A stretch of 18,116 nt of DNA from CAZDOD01 sp964506935 (lineage in GTDB: Bacteria > Desulfobacterota > Zymogenia > Zymogenales > Zymogenaceae), in the NCBI GenBank assembly GCA_964506935.1, contig CAZDOD010000043.1:1-18116 (forward strand), read 5' to 3'. Below are positions 1 through 5,366 of this stretch, piece after piece. Both the position numbers and the translations under genes were made by a program. How positions within the stretch are numbered: the first letter of the stretch is position 1; each line of letters opens with the position of its first letter. The notes under the pieces are model-generated. The model did no database searches. It worked only from the letters and a program-made list of their open reading frames with translations, and was not told the origin of the DNA.

Positions 1-492
1 CCGATAGCCCATCATGCCCCGGTTGTAGGCGCTGATGTTGAAACCGCCGATGTCGTTGAGACCAAAGACGATGTTATTCTGAGTAGTATAAAAGACGCCG
101 TTTACGATTTAAAGAAGGAGCTGGGGAAAGACCCGAAAAAATGGGAGTGGGGGAAATTGCATAAATTGACCATCGCCCATCCCCTCGGAGAAGTTATCCC
201 CTTTTTCAATATAAAGGCGATACCTCTATCCGGGGACTTTTTCACCCTTGGTGCCTCGGGATGGGAAGGAGACGACCCATATGCTGTCTCCTACGGCGGG
301 TGCATCAGGATGATCATCGATTTTGCCGATACTGAAAATTGTACGATTGTCAGTCCGCCGGGGCAGTCGGGACACTATCTCAGCCCACACTACAATGACC
401 TCGTAAATGCGTGGGTGACCAACGAACAGATACCGCTGCACTATTTTGACGCCAAGGAGCTCAATGATGTCCTGATCCTCAAAAGGCCGTAG
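1..492 (+). CDS. Penicillin-acylase-family protein, C-terminal part (5' end outside window)
   Basis: The frame is open from base 1 to the TAG at 490-492, giving about 163 residues; the start lies upstream of the window. The segment KKWEWGKLHKLTIAHPLGE (from about residue 46) is the usual C-terminal signature of penicillin/aculeacin acylases (Ntn hydrolases that cleave amides such as acyl-homoserine lactones or beta-lactam side chains), and GCIRMIIDFADTENCTIVSPPGQSGH matches the strand region near the end of the beta subunit. The full-length protein at 5367-7763 on the other strand has the same layout (WSWGAIHEIEFSHIFGE, then ASIRYIVDFSDLDNSLIV). The catalytic Ser and signal region are outside the window, so activity and substrate cannot be judged. 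Family assignment is firm, function is not. Confidence 0.8.
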   Translation, partial: PIAHHAPVVGADVETADVVETKDDVILSSIKDAVYDLKKELGKDPKKWEWGKLHKLTIAHPLGEVIPFFNIKAIPLSGDFFTLGASGWEGDDPYAVSYGGCIRMIIDFADTENCTIVSPPGQSGHYLSPHYNDLVNAWVTNEQIPLHYFDAKELNDVLILKRP

Positions 493-633
493 GATTTCTG
501 GAGGGTCTATTTTGTTCATGCCATTTGGTCTGCTGTCGCGAGTTGGAGGTCTGCACTGAATCAAGATGGTGTTAAGATACCGATAAAAATAAGGTTTTTA
601 TTTAATATTTCTGTTCTCCTTCAACGGAAGATA

Positions 634-1269
634 TTGAAGGAGCGTTATGGGAGACAGAAAGCCGATATATGGCTTAAGAGATCCCGGGAGATGTTCAAAT
701 CTATCTATCAAAAAATTCCGGACATCGGCGGCAAGGAGAATATGATGAATCCTAACCTCGTCTTAGCGACTTTCTTAATGCCGATTGCAATTGTTATGAA
801 AGAAGAGGGTCTCTCTACAAGGGAGATTGGCGAGAGTATTTTTAATCTCTCAAAAAGGGCATATAATTTCTTTCTTCCGTTGGCGAAGAGGCTTTCCTAT
901 TCCCAAGGAAGCAAGATTGATAAAATGAGGCTTGCGGCGGAAAGGTCCCTTCTCCGTAGATTCCCCGAAGATTGGGTCTTCGAGTTTGTCGAGGGAGGGG
1001 AGGACTATCTCTTTGGTTATGATATCAGGGAGTGTGGGTTACATAAATTCTGGAAATCTCAGGGGCTCGAGGAATTCGTCCCTTATCTATGTCTTACCGA
1101 TTGGGCGAAGTGGAAATTGTTGGGAGTAAGCGTTGATAGGACAAAGACCATCGCCAATGGCCACGAGGTCTGCGACTTCAGATATTGCAGGGAAAAGAAG
1201 GAATGCCCTTCGGGGTGGCCCCCGGAATCGAACATCGAGTGGACTGGAAAATTTGAGGGGGGTAAATAG
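634..1269 (+). CDS. L-2-amino-thiazoline-4-carboxylic acid hydrolase-like protein
   Basis: A 211-residue protein resembling the ATC hydrolase family (hydrolysis of L-2-amino-thiazoline-4-carboxylate towards cysteine in the few characterised members; most members have no known substrate). Visible family features: an N-terminal KERYGRQKAD helix, KIPDIGGKENMMNPN near residues 28-41, LCLTDW at 152-157, and a conserved C-terminal block from about residue 169 with RT, then NGHEVCDFRYC (residues 175-185), holding candidate catalytic or metal-binding Cys/His residues. A further Cys lies at 191. The proposed start is TTG at 634 without a good Shine-Dalgarno sequence. The same frame is open back to the acylase stop at 492 but offers no ATG, GTG or TTG there, so the N-terminus may be eroded or use a rare start. 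Family recognised from motifs only; substrate unknown. Confidence 0.65.
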   Translation: MKERYGRQKADIWLKRSREMFKSIYQKIPDIGGKENMMNPNLVLATFLMPIAIVMKEEGLSTREIGESIFNLSKRAYNFFLPLAKRLSYSQGSKIDKMRLAAERSLLRRFPEDWVFEFVEGGEDYLFGYDIRECGLHKFWKSQGLEEFVPYLCLTDWAKWKLLGVSVDRTKTIANGHEVCDFRYCREKKECPSGWPPESNIEWTGKFEGGK

Positions 1270-1289
1270 GAATTATAATATTTCAAATT

Positions 1290-1404
1290 TAAAAAATAAA
1301 AAAAACTTCGGGATTGTTAGTTAAGCGGCCTGTATTCTTTTTTATGATACAGTAGGCTATCTTCATACCATCAGCCATTTCTTTGCAATCTACTTTCTCA
1401 ACAG
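1290..1404 (-). pseudogene. Short coding-like remnant, family not recognised
   Basis: Read on the minus strand this stretch gives a plausible protein-like sequence beginning VAGAVEKVDCKEMADGMK and continuing IAYCIIKKNTGRL before running into low-complexity sequence and a stop. An in-frame TAG lies just upstream and there is no convincing start codon or ribosome binding site. The amino-acid mix (two Cys, amphipathic pattern) is more protein-like than expected from AT-rich spacer DNA, which suggests the eroded end of a former gene. It could also be chance. I do not recognise the family. Confidence 0.25.
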
Positions 1405-1486
1405 CACCGGCAACCTATCTAAGCTTAACTGGTTACTTAGTGAATTAAAAAAAAGAAAACCGATCGTTATCTAATATATCACTATA

Positions 1487-1509
1487 GGATATTAGGGATA
1501 TTAGGGATA
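1487..1509. repeat. Tandem 9-bp repeat (GGATATTAG, about 2.6 copies)
   Basis: GGATATTAG occurs at 1487-1495 and 1496-1504, followed by the partial copy GGATA at 1505-1509. The first copy's ATATTAG (1489-1495) is also the inverted complement of CTAATAT at 1471-1477. It lies about 40 bp upstream of the TTGACA box at 1547. No function can be assigned. Confidence 0.6.
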
Positions 1510-1546
1510 AGTATACGGGAGTGTCTGCAGTTATGTTATTTTTGTA

Positions 1547-1586
1547 TTGACATATTATCTAAGTTATGATAATAATTATCATTATC
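1547..1586 (+). promoter_or_regulatory. Promoter with overlapping Fur-type operator
   Basis: TTGACA at 1547-1552 is a perfect -35 box. Possible -10 boxes are GATAAT (1568-1573, spacer 15) or AATAAT (1571-1576, spacer 18). Lying over the -10 is TGATAATAATTATCA (1567-1581), a perfect 7-1-7 inverted repeat identical to the known Fur core consensus TGATAATnATTATCA. The longer stretch 1568-1586 matches the classical 19-bp Fur box GATAATGATAATCATTATC at 17 of 19 positions. A bound Fur-family repressor would block this promoter. PerR sites have TTATAATnATTATAA and fit less well. The first ORF downstream starts at 1601; the peroxiredoxin starts at 1823 on the same strand. Confidence 0.75.
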
Positions 1587-1600
1587 ATTTTAGAGTAAAA

Positions 1601-1732
1601 ATGGAAGACAGATTTATCAGCAACATGACGTTTAGAGTTGTCCTATTGGGCATCCGTGAAATCATCGGTAAAAACGGACTCAAAACTGTTTTGAACTGTA
1701 CAGAGTTTAAGTATAGGTATTTATTACAATAG
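1601..1732 (+). pseudogene. Truncated 43-codon ORF, possible N-terminus of a V4R-type protein
   Basis: The ATG at 1601 opens 43 codons ending in TAG (1730-1732). Residues 6-32 (ISNMTFRVVLLGIREI then IGKNGLKTVLN) resemble the N-terminal helix pair that I associate with 4-vinyl-reductase (V4R)-type domain proteins, in which a VxGxNGLxAxLN segment is followed by well over 100 more residues. Here the similarity ends after TVLN and a stop follows 12 codons later, so this looks like a decayed or truncated gene, or a genuine short peptide. It is the first ORF after the Fur-type promoter. No clear Shine-Dalgarno sequence is seen. The family link is from memory of motif shape and is weak. Confidence 0.35.
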
Positions 1733-1752
1733 AATTTTTGGATATTCTATTG
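1727..1752. repeat. 9-bp perfect inverted repeat (hairpin)
   Basis: CAATAGAAT at 1727-1735 pairs perfectly with ATTCTATTG at 1744-1752 around an 8-nt loop. It spans the stop codon of the 43-codon ORF. No T-run follows, so it is not a typical intrinsic terminator. It could act as an operator, an RNA-processing or stability hairpin, or be a chance AT-rich palindrome. Confidence 0.5.
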
Positions 1753-1777
1753 AATCTGGGATTAGGAATTTTATATT
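1750..1777 (+). promoter_or_regulatory. Possible proximal promoter of the peroxiredoxin operon
   Basis: TTGAAT at 1750-1755 and TATATT at 1772-1777 are separated by 16 bp, with four of six and five of six matches to the sigma70 -35 and -10 boxes. Transcription would start about 40 nt before the peroxiredoxin ATG. The region is AT-rich, so a chance match is quite possible. Confidence 0.35.
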
Positions 1778-1822
1778 TCAATTTTAAAATGTTTAAGTAT
1801 TTTTTTAAATAGGAGGATCAAA

Positions 1823-2536
1823 ATGGCAGAACCAAAAGATAAATGCGTGAAACCGGCGGGCGGGCCGATTTTGGAAACCAAAGGGAAGCCCGAAGAACAG
1901 ATGGTATCTCAAGGAGGAGGATACAAAATGATTGCAAGGGTGGGTAAGCCTGCGCCAGATTTTGAGGCGAGCGCCTTTTATAAAGGTGGATTCGAAAACA
2001 TCAAACTGTCCAGCTATAAGGGGAAGTGGGTATTGCTTTGCTTCTATCCGGGCGACTTCACCTTCGTTTGACCGACAGAGCTGGCGGCAGTTGCCACCAA
2101 GTATGATGAATTTAAGAAGATGGATACCGAAATTTTAGTAATGAGCGTGGACAGCAGGTTTTCCCATAAGATCTGGCAGGAAGAGGAGCTTTCCAAGATG
2201 GTGCCCGGTGGACTTCCATTTCCGATGCTTACCGATGCCGGCGGTCGCATTGGAACGGTCTACGGGGTGTATGAAGAGGAGTCAGGAGTTAATGTGCGCG
2301 GTCGTTTTATCATAGACCCGGATGGTATCGTTCAGGCGATAGAAATATTGACCCCTTCCGTCGGCAGGAACGTTTCGGAGGCGATAAGACAGCTCAAGGC
2401 TTTTCAGCACGTCAGAAAGACCGGCGAGGCGACTCCTTCGGGATGGCAGCCGGGCAAAATGACGCTCAAACCGAATCCCGATATGGCGGGCAAGGTCTGG
2501 AAAATATGGAAACCGGAGATGGCGTTTTCGGATTAA
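1823..2536 (+). CDS. Selenocysteine-containing peroxiredoxin (in-frame TGA at 2069-2071 read as Sec)
   Basis: One 237-residue thioredoxin-fold peroxidase if TGA (2069-2071) is decoded as selenocysteine at residue 83. The local sequence is [16 protein letters not shown], where all AhpC/Prx-type enzymes have Cys in FTFVCPTE; homology continues without a frame change ([14 protein letters not shown] with the conserved Arg, then the Prx C-terminal [11 protein letters not shown] region). It would reduce H2O2 and organic peroxides in the cytoplasm. The usual resolving VCP motif is replaced by ATP, and no Cys follows Sec; only Cys8 and Cys73 remain, so an external thiol donor is likely. The start is ATG 1823 with AGGAGG six bases upstream; a second start at 1928 (Met36) also has a strong AAGGAGGAGG and gives the standard Prx N-terminus. 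A bacterial SECIS-like hairpin follows the TGA. It is cotranscribed with the ferritin-like gene 39 bp downstream. Confidence 0.93.
1911..1930 (+). promoter_or_regulatory. Internal ribosome binding site and alternative start of the peroxiredoxin
   Basis: AAGGAGGAGG (1911-1920) sits 7 nt before ATG 1928-1930, in frame with the peroxiredoxin. It is a stronger Shine-Dalgarno sequence than many true ones. Two forms, with and without the 35-residue N-terminal extension that carries Cys8, could be made from one mRNA. Confidence 0.55.
2069..2099 (+). promoter_or_regulatory. UGA(Sec) codon with bacterial SECIS-like hairpin
   Basis: Seventeen bases after the UGA begins the loop of a hairpin formed by TGGCGGC (2082-2088) and GCCACCA (2093-2099): three pairs, one C-A mismatch, three pairs, with a four-base AGTT loop (2089-2092). 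Known bacterial SECIS elements have a short stem-loop shortly after the UGA with a G in the first two loop positions; both hold here. An alternative register pairs TGGC (2082-2085) with GCCA (2093-2096) around a 7-nt loop. SelB/tRNA-Sec genes are not in the window. Confidence 0.7.
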
Positions 2537-2575
2537 AACATAACTATTTTTGTCGTTTACAGGAGGGATGTAAAT

Positions 2576-2863
2576 ATGCTTTCGACGATACCAATAGACA
2601 TTAATAAGTTAAAAAAGGAAGACCTCGATAAGGAGATTATTCGGGCCGGGATTATAGCGGAGCTTGACGCAATAAACCTTTATGAGCAAATGGCGGCGCT
2701 GGCAAGCAATAATGATATTAAGAAAGTCCTGCTTGATATTGCAAAGGAAGAGAAGGAGCATGTTGGAGAGTTTCTTACTCTCCTATTGCAATCGGATACC
2801 CAGCAGGCCAAAGAGCTTGAAGAGGGGAAAGAAGAGGTCGAGGAGTTGCTCGGAAAAAAATAG
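2576..2863 (+). CDS. Small ferritin-like di-iron protein of the encapsulated-ferritin (EncFtn) type
   Basis: A 95-residue, mostly helical protein. The blocks IIAELDAINLYEQMA (26-40), VLLDIAKEEKEHVGEF (51-66) and the acidic tail KELEEGKEEVEELLG closely resemble the ferritin-like domain fused to archaeal encapsulins (Pyrococcus type) and stand-alone bacterial EncFtn cargo. Glu29, Glu59 and His62 correspond to the iron ligands of that family. Such proteins oxidise Fe2+ and, inside an encapsulin shell, help store iron. ATG 2576 has AGGAGGG ten bases upstream, and the gene lies 39 bp after the selenoperoxiredoxin, so the pair probably forms one operon closed by the terminator at 2919-2950. No encapsulin gene follows and the C-terminus stops at GKK without an obvious cargo tail. 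Confidence 0.8.
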   Translation: MLSTIPIDINKLKKEDLDKEIIRAGIIAELDAINLYEQMAALASNNDIKKVLLDIAKEEKEHVGEFLTLLLQSDTQQAKELEEGKEEVEELLGKK

Positions 2864-2918
2864 CCGGGATTCTGCAAAGGCTTTATAGGGCTATCAACCA
2901 ATTTAAGATCAGAGAAGA

Positions 2919-2950
2919 TTAAAAGGGGGGGGAATCCCCCCCCCTTTTAA
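2919..2950 (+). terminator. Strong hairpin terminator of the peroxiredoxin/ferritin-like operon
   Basis: A perfect 14-bp stem: TTAAAAGGGGGGGG (2919-2932) pairs with CCCCCCCCTTTTAA (2937-2950) around a 4-nt loop. The flanking A4 and T4 tracts make it usable from both strands. It begins 56 bp after the ferritin-like stop codon. The run of eight G and nine C is unusual. Confidence 0.8.
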
Positions 2951-3072
2951 AATTAGACGGCAGCCTAACTTCGGTGGTGAATTGATGGGTCGATTGGTAT
3001 ATAATGTTTGAACGAATAACTAAAATATGATAGGGGAAGGTAAAAAATATAATCTATTTTGGATTAATAAAA

Positions 3073-3552
3073 ATGAGTGATTGTATTACTATAGTTGGAT
3101 TAATTTTTGGTGTTATAGGTACAATTTTTGGAATTGTAAACTCTATTGCTTTATGTTTAAATAGATGTAGAGATTATGGAAAATCATTTAAAATAGAAAA
3201 ATATGGAATTGCATACGGTGATAATAGTGCTTATGATGATTTAGATATAATAATCAAAAATAGGAATAAAATAAAAAATCTTGGGATAGGTTCAGTAAAA
3301 ATAATAAACAATTCCTCAGAAATTGAAGTGTCAAACCTACGTTCAATTAGAATTGTTAGAGGGCAAGTATTAGATGAATCGACATATTTCAGACAACTGG
3401 AACAAAAAAAAGTAAGAATGGGAATCCGTGGTACTGATAGAAATCTGATTAGAGAAAAAGAGATTACTTTAGAAATTGTAGATACCGATGATAAGAATGT
3501 AAAAGTTAAGTTTCAATATAGGAACACTAATGGTGAGCTTGTAGAAATATAG
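3073..3552 (+). CDS. Hypothetical membrane-anchored protein in AT-rich DNA
   Basis: A 159-residue protein of unknown family. Residues 5-29 (ITIVGLIFGVIGTIFGIVN and following) form one hydrophobic helix, then CLNRCRDYGK, then a soluble domain of alternating charged and beta-type residues (DDLDIIIKNRNKIKNLGIGSVKIINN; later KEITLEIVDTDDKNVKVKFQY), so the C-terminal part is probably a beta-sandwich on one side of the membrane. Codon use is strongly AT-biased compared with genes on both sides, which suggests recent acquisition. The ATG at 3073 has only a weak upstream GGA. The gene is bounded by the terminator at 2919-2950 and by a 13-bp direct repeat (ATTACTATAGTTG at 3085-3097 and 3577-3589). 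Proteins of this build occur in phage-defence and toxin contexts, but nothing here supports a specific role. Confidence 0.65.
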   Translation: MSDCITIVGLIFGVIGTIFGIVNSIALCLNRCRDYGKSFKIEKYGIAYGDNSAYDDLDIIIKNRNKIKNLGIGSVKIINNSSEIEVSNLRSIRIVRGQVLDESTYFRQLEQKKVRMGIRGTDRNLIREKEITLEIVDTDDKNVKVKFQYRNTNGELVEI

Positions 3553-3586
3553 TTTTTTGTGGTTAATTGTTATAAAATTACTATAG

Positions 3587-3615
3587 TTGCTAAAACTAGT
3601 TACTGATGATATATT
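3587..3615 (+). promoter_or_regulatory. Possible promoter for the secreted protein and flavodiiron genes
   Basis: TTGCTA (3587-3592) and TATATT (3610-3615) are 17 bp apart, matching the sigma70 boxes at four and five of six positions. The predicted start point leaves a short leader before the GGGAGG ribosome binding site (3624-3629). Confidence 0.35.
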
Positions 3616-3634
3616 CTAATCTCGGGAGGCTAGA

Positions 3635-4006
3635 ATGAAAAGAATATGCATTTCGATTCTGACAATATCGATCCTGTTGTCTATTTCATTTCCTTTATTT
3701 GCCGTTGAGATCGATGATTCCTGCATGAAGGGGGAGCCATTCACCCACGGGATGCTTTTCCAGGACGACAGGAACTATACGATCATCACCGATCTTGGGA
3801 TGGACTTGAGGCTCGATATCGTTCAGACTTTGGAGGGCCAGACCGGCGGCGGCACTGTCGTTTGGACGACAACCGAGAGCGGGAGTTTTATGTTCAGGCC
3901 ACCCGTATCGGGATACTACATAATCAAGGTGACGAACTCTTCGGATAACGTGAGGACATTCAACATCAAGATAGAAGAGGCGCCAGCGAATAAGTATTTC
4001 ATGTGA
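3635..4006 (+). CDS. Small secreted or periplasmic protein of unknown function
   Basis: A 123-residue protein with a clear Sec signal peptide: MKR, a hydrophobic core at 5-21, and a likely cleavage after LFA near residue 23. The mature part is about 100 residues and reads as a beta-sandwich: TVVWTTTESGSFMFRPPVSGYYIIKVTNSS followed by VRTFNIKIEE, a pattern seen in bacterial pre-peptidase C-terminal (PPC)-like and related extracellular domains. The only mature Cys is Cys31. A good GGGAGG lies 5 nt before the ATG. The flavodiiron gene starts 45 bp downstream on the same strand, so both may share a transcript. Family not recognised with certainty. Confidence 0.7.
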   Translation: MKRICISILTISILLSISFPLFAVEIDDSCMKGEPFTHGMLFQDDRNYTIITDLGMDLRLDIVQTLEGQTGGGTVVWTTTESGSFMFRPPVSGYYIIKVTNSSDNVRTFNIKIEEAPANKYFM

Positions 4007-4051
4007 GCCTCCTTTGCCTTTTAAGTATCTAATCTTAATGGAGCGTTTCCG

Positions 4052-5242
4052 ATGTCAGTAGTTGAGATCAGACCTGATGTTTTTTGGATCGGCGTAAATG
4101 ATCGAAAGACCGATCTCTTTGAGGGGACATGGCCGATATCGGAAGGGGGGATTGTAAACAATTCTTATTTCATCAACGACGAGAAGAAAACGATAATCGA
4201 CTCGGCCAAGGCCTTTCAGCAGGATGAATTTATCGGGAAGGTATCCGAGATAACAGATCCCTCTCAAATCGAATACATCGTCATAAATCATATGGAGCCC
4301 GACCATTCGGGCCTGTTGGAACATATTCTAAAGATCGCGCCGCGGGCGACCCTGATCGGGAGCGACAGGACAGAAAAACTCCTCGGGGCCTTTTACGGGA
4401 TCACCGATCGGGTAAAAGTCGTCTCTGATGGCGAGACCCTGTCGTTGGGGAAAAGAACCTTGACATTCATTTCGACTCCAATGGTTCACTGGCCCGAGAC
4501 GATAATGACCTACTGCGGGGACGACAAGATCCTGTTTTCCGGCGATGGATTCGGTGGATATGGGGCGCTGAAAGACGATATCTTCGACGAGGCGTCTCCC
4601 GATATAGATTACTATATAAAGGAATCCCTCCGATACTACACAAACATCGTATCGAAGTTCGGAAAGATGGTTACGAGGGCCGTGGAGAAACTCTCGCCCC
4701 TCTCGATAGAGGTCATCGCCCCGTCCCACGGGCTTATTTGGAAAAAGGAGCCGAACCGGATCGTTGATCTTTACAGGAAATGGTCACTTTACACCGAGGG
4801 GACGGGTGAGCGGGGGATAACCGTAATCCACGGGTCGATGTACGGGAATACCGACTTGATGCTTGGTGCCGTCATCGAAACCCTTAAAAATTCGGCTATC
4901 CCATTCGAATCTTTCGATGCTTCGCGAACACACGTCAGCTACATACTGCCTTCGCTCTTGACGAGATCGGGAGTGATTGTGGGCGCCCCGACGTACGAAG
5001 CCGGGCTTTTCGTCCCCGTCGCCAATGTCCTCGACATGGCGATGAGGAAGGGCGTAAAAAACAAAAAGGTGCTCAGGTTCGGTAGCTACGGCTGGTCGGG
5101 GGGTGCACAAAAAGAATTTGAGAAGATCGTAAGCGAGATGGGATGGGATATCGTTGATTCGTTTGAATTCAACGGGAGACCGACAGGAGAAGACATCGAG
5201 AGGGGAAATTTCCTTGCGTCGGAATTTGCCAAGGGTCTTTAA
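4052..5242 (+). CDS. FprA-type flavodiiron protein (O2/NO reductase)
   Basis: A 396-residue class A flavodiiron protein, the usual length. The N-terminal metallo-beta-lactamase-like domain carries all canonical di-iron ligands: His80, Glu82, Asp84 and neighbouring His85 in NHMEPDHSG, His146 in PMVHWPET, Asp165 in FSGDGFGG and His226 in APSHGLIW. The C-terminal flavodoxin domain starts near residue 253 with the FMN phosphate loop HGSMYGNTD and continues through GAPTYEAG and SYGWSGGAQ. These enzymes reduce O2 to water or NO to N2O in the cytoplasm of anaerobes, with electrons from rubredoxin or a similar carrier; no fused rubredoxin or flavin reductase domain is present here. The start ATG has GGAG about 9 nt upstream. 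Its place next to a peroxiredoxin and an iron-storage-type protein fits an oxidative-stress role. Confidence 0.95.
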   Translation: MSVVEIRPDVFWIGVNDRKTDLFEGTWPISEGGIVNNSYFINDEKKTIIDSAKAFQQDEFIGKVSEITDPSQIEYIVINHMEPDHSGLLEHILKIAPRATLIGSDRTEKLLGAFYGITDRVKVVSDGETLSLGKRTLTFISTPMVHWPETIMTYCGDDKILFSGDGFGGYGALKDDIFDEASPDIDYYIKESLRYYTNIVSKFGKMVTRAVEKLSPLSIEVIAPSHGLIWKKEPNRIVDLYRKWSLYTEGTGERGITVIHGSMYGNTDLMLGAVIETLKNSAIPFESFDASRTHVSYILPSLLTRSGVIVGAPTYEAGLFVPVANVLDMAMRKGVKNKKVLRFGSYGWSGGAQKEFEKIVSEMGWDIVDSFEFNGRPTGEDIERGNFLASEFAKGL

Positions 5243-5366
5243 AATAATCTGCCGATTTCATTTTCTATCTATGTTGCATTTCCCTCTTTACATCCATCTA
5301 ATGGTGCCATCAACCTGAATCGCTAATCAATTAGTCAAATAATCCAAAGGCCATCGCGAAAGTATG

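Larger units (their letters stand above)
1270..1822. other. AT-rich intergenic stretch with gene remnants and a Fur-type operator
   Basis: This 553-bp gap holds no full-length gene. It contains a short minus-strand coding-like stretch (1290-1404), a tandem 9-bp repeat (1487-1509), a TTGACA box, a perfect Fur-type palindrome (1567-1581), a 43-codon ORF that looks like the start of a longer protein (1601-1732), a 9-bp hairpin (1727-1752) and a second possible promoter (1750-1777) before the peroxiredoxin. Similar AT-rich sequences lie at both edges (1267-1294 and 1763-1789). Confidence 0.6.

Noticed and set aside
1487..1509. CRISPR or iteron array
   Set aside because: Only 2.6 copies of a 9-bp unit, without spacers or adjacent cas or rep genes.
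1567..1581. PerR box instead of Fur box
   Set aside because: The arms are TGATAAT/ATTATCA, the Fur form, rather than TTATAAT/ATTATAA. A PerR-like protein with altered specificity cannot be excluded.
2120..2536. Separate gene starting at ATG 2120 after a truncated peroxiredoxin
   Set aside because: It is the same frame as 1823-2071, contiguous Prx homology runs across the TGA, and no ribosome binding site precedes 2120. Selenocysteine readthrough explains both pieces.
5243..5366. Bidirectional terminator between the converging flavodiiron and acylase genes
   Set aside because: No convincing stem with a T-run was found in this 124-bp gap.
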